Source: an uncultured Clostridium sp. (GTDB taxonomy: Bacteria; Bacillota; Clostridia; Clostridiales; Clostridiaceae). Taken from it: a DNA stretch of 64,000 nt. Below the pieces are notes generated by a model. The model was not told the DNA's origin. It searched no databases and was given only the letters and a program-made list of their open reading frames with translations. The position numbers were made by a program, and so were the translations under genes. Below are positions 62,230 to 64,000 of this stretch, piece after piece. The stretch lies in contig NZ_CAJURG010000001.1 of assembly GCF_910588715.1 (NCBI RefSeq), forward strand, positions 278,263-342,262, written 5' to 3'. Each line of letters opens with the position of its first letter. Position 1 is the stretch's first letter.

Positions 62230-62248
62230 TATTTATTATATTTTTATA

Positions 62249-62291
62249 TATTAAAAGTTCCTACTATAAAATATAGAAGGAACCTTTTTTT
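62249..62291 (-). terminator. Terminator after pgsA
   Basis: Stem GGTTCC / GGAAC(T) with a longer imperfect AT stem inside, and TTTT on the minus strand; separates pgsA from the recA promoter. Confidence 0.7.
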
Positions 62292-62324
62292 AAAATTATA
62301 TCCATTTAAACTATAATTAAACAC

Positions 62325-62912
62325 TTAATTCATAGAAATTACATGTTTATTTTTTATAAAGTAATCAATTCCTGAGATTATTGTTATTAAAACAGCTATA
62401 TACATTATAATTTCAGGTACATAAGTAAAGAAGGAATTTAAAAATAAATTATTATCTACAAAATTTATTGCATCTACAGATGTATAAATATTAACTTTCA
62501 ATAATAATAATAATATTGCTACCATTTGTGTTACTGTTTTAATTTTTCCCCACCAACTAGCAGCAATAATTTTTCCATTAGAGGCTGCTAATGTTCTTAA
62601 TCCTGAGACTGCAAATTCTCTCGCTAAAATAACTACTACAGCCCAACTTGCTACTAATTTAAGTTCAACTAATGAAACTAATGCTGCTGTAACTAATAAT
62701 TTATCAGCTAATGGGTCCATAAATTTCCCAAAATTAGTTATTTGATTTCTACTTCTAGCAATATATCCATCTAATTGATCAGTTATTGATGCTATTATAA
62801 ATATAACAGTTGCTATTATAGATCCATACGGAATATTTTTTACTGTTATAAATAATAGGAAGACAGGTACTAAAAGTATCCTAATCATAGTTAATTTATT
62901 TGCTAAATTCAT
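62325..62912 (-). CDS. pgsA: CDP-diacylglycerol-glycerol-3-phosphate 3-phosphatidyltransferase
   Basis: Makes phosphatidylglycerol phosphate, the first committed step to phosphatidylglycerol. The 195-residue membrane protein has several helices and the CDP-alcohol phosphotransferase motif DQLDGYIARSRNQ followed by G and the two aspartates in FGKFMDPLADK. GAGAGG precedes the ATG. Its start overlaps the end of rimO by 17 bases, so the two genes are coupled. Confidence 0.95.
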   Translation of the reverse strand: MNLANKLTMIRILLVPVFLLFITVKNIPYGSIIATVIFIIASITDQLDGYIARSRNQITNFGKFMDPLADKLLVTAALVSLVELKLVASWAVVVILAREFAVSGLRTLAASNGKIIAASWWGKIKTVTQMVAILLLLLKVNIYTSVDAINFVDNNLFLNSFFTYVPEIIMYIAVLITIISGIDYFIKNKHVISMN

Positions 62913-64000
62913 CTAAAACCTCTCCCATTAAATCGTACTCCATAATATCGCTAATCTTAACTTTTACTATATCACCTAAATTTAAAGGTTTTTCTTTTTT
63001 TATATAAATAAGACCATCAATTTCAGGAGCCATTTCATAACTTCTTCCAATGTAATAATCACTATTATTACCATCTATAATAGTATCATAAATTTTTCCT
63101 ATTTTCAATTTATTTTGATCTTTAACTACTTTTCTTTGAATTTCCATAAGCTTCTTTTGTCGTTTAGCTTTAATATCTTCATCAATTTGATTATCCATTT
63201 TAGCAGCTGGTGTATCTTCTTCTTGTGAATATGAAAATACTCCAACATTCTCAAGCTTATAATCTTTTAAAAAGCTTTCTAACTCATTAAAATTTTCTTC
63301 AGTTTCTCCTGGAAAACCAACAATTAAAGAGGTTCTTAAGGCAATTCCTTCAATTTTATTTCTTAAAGTATTAATTTTATTAATGATATCTTCTTTATTT
63401 GTTCTTCTTCCCATTTTCTTTAAAACATCACTACTTATATGTTGAATTGGTAAGTCTAAGTATTTAACAACTTTTTTATTTTTAGCAATTTCCTCAATTA
63501 GTTCATCTGTAATTTCTTCTGGATAACAATACAATAATCTTATCCATTCAATATTTTCTATTTCAGATATTTTAGATATTAAATCATGAAGCATTCTTTT
63601 ACCATAAATATCTACTCCATAGTCAGTTAAATCTTGAGCAATTAAAATTATTTCTTTAACTCCATTTTTTGCAAGCATATTTACTTCATCTAAAATATTT
63701 TTTTCTAATCTGCTTCTAAATTTACCTCTAATTTTAGGGATTATACAATAAGTACAAAAATTGTTACAACCTTCTGCAATTCTAACGTATGCAGTGTGTT
63801 GTTTAGTCGTTAATAATCTAATTCCTTCATTAATTCCTTCATCACTATAGTTAGTTGATGAAATTCTTTTATGATCTTTTATAAAGTCTAATATTAATTT
63901 GTGTAATTTCATATAATCATTAACACCCATTAATATATCTATTTCTGGAATTAAATCTAATAATTCATCTCCATATCTTTGAGTTAAACACCCTGTTGCA
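62896..64000 (-). CDS. rimO: Ribosomal protein S12 methylthiotransferase RimO (N-terminus cut by window edge)
   Basis: Radical SAM enzyme that methylthiolates an Asp of ribosomal protein S12. The frame continues to the window edge, with upstream residues TGCLTQRYGDELLDLIPE giving one of the auxiliary-cluster cysteines; the true start is outside. The radical SAM motif is EGCNNFCTYC and a C-terminal TRAM-like domain ends the protein. It differs from MiaB (also in this window) by RimO-type features such as the short N-terminal spacing and the AEGCNN/IPKIRG context. Confidence 0.93.
   Translation of the reverse strand, partial: ATGCLTQRYGDELLDLIPEIDILMGVNDYMKLHKLILDFIKDHKRISSTNYSDEGINEGIRLLTTKQHTAYVRIAEGCNNFCTYCIIPKIRGKFRSRLEKNILDEVNMLAKNGVKEIILIAQDLTDYGVDIYGKRMLHDLISKISEIENIEWIRLLYCYPEEITDELIEEIAKNKKVVKYLDLPIQHISSDVLKKMGRRTNKEDIINKINTLRNKIEGIALRTSLIVGFPGETEENFNELESFLKDYKLENVGVFSYSQEEDTPAAKMDNQIDEDIKAKRQKKLMEIQRKVVKDQNKLKIGKIYDTIIDGNNSDYYIGRSYEMAPEIDGLIYIKKEKPLNLGDIVKVKISDIMEYDLMGEVLDEFSK

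Noticed and set aside
1..64000. tRNA, rRNA, origin of replication or prophage structural genes
   Set aside because: Searched for by eye on both strands; none found. An automated tRNAscan/Infernal run would be decisive.

Overview
The window is strongly AT-rich, with tightly packed genes and Firmicutes-type ribosome binding sites (AGGAGG/GAGGTG). The gene set points to a spore-forming, anaerobic, low-G+C Gram-positive of the genus Clostridium (sensu stricto): spoVS, a Trp T-box, a radical-SAM activase-like protein, hfq after mutS-mutL-miaA, and a rimO-pgsA-recA-rny-spoVS run. The species cannot be fixed from the sequence. No rRNA, tRNA, CRISPR array or intact insertion sequence was seen.

Layout. 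1-2.3 kb: end of the fatty-acid synthesis cluster (accC fragment, accD, accA). 2.3-4.8 kb: spacer with an orphan terminator and a tiny ORF, then htpG behind a perfect CIRCE operator. 4.9-14.3 kb: housekeeping and unknown genes (radical SAM enzyme, ZapA with a long coiled coil, U32 protein, mutS2, DUF523). 14.4-28 kb: DUF1292, DMT transporter, TPR protein, idi, a tryptophan T-box with trpP, a cytoplasmic pullulanase, a second DUF523 protein, TerC, LD-carboxypeptidase and a membrane-anchored esterase. 28-36.5 kb: pyrE, threonine dehydratase, rluB, mnmM, an RpiR regulator, a flavoprotein, then cmk-ispH-S1 protein. 36.5-38.6 kb: accessory stretch with a GNAT protein, a gene interrupted by an in-frame stop, and small-peptide candidates. 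38.6-47.5 kb: miaB, mutS, mutL, miaA, hfq and a PLP lyase. 47.5-51.8 kb: lexA, a Cys-motif protein, a tyrosine recombinase, and a more G+C-rich insert with a tiny secreted peptide and a doubly frameshifted surface-protein gene. 51.8-64 kb, all on the minus strand except one gene: YaaH transporter, ABC-F ATPase, a degenerate helicase/nuclease-like protein, purB, ptsH, spoVS, rny, recA, pgsA and partial rimO.

The genes link several processes. mutS/mutL (repair), recA/lexA (SOS; LexA-type boxes sit at both promoters) and miaA/miaB (successive steps of tRNA A37 modification) are all here. ispH and idi both belong to isoprenoid synthesis, and accDA and pgsA to lipid synthesis.

Most unusual items: (i) the hydrophobic-peptide locus at 38.0-38.3 kb, with strong SD sequences but only AUA where a start codon should be; (ii) the secreted 45-aa peptide and frameshifted surface protein at 50.2-51.6 kb; (iii) the 609-aa protein at 54.6-56.5 kb, which looks like a superfamily-1 helicase/nuclease with its catalytic motifs lost; (iv) a perfect 24-bp inverted repeat beside lexA and an orphan LexA-like box at 48.83 kb; (v) a hairpin-rich segment at 58.39-58.46 kb like an IS200/IS605 end. 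None is proven to be a new system from sequence alone.
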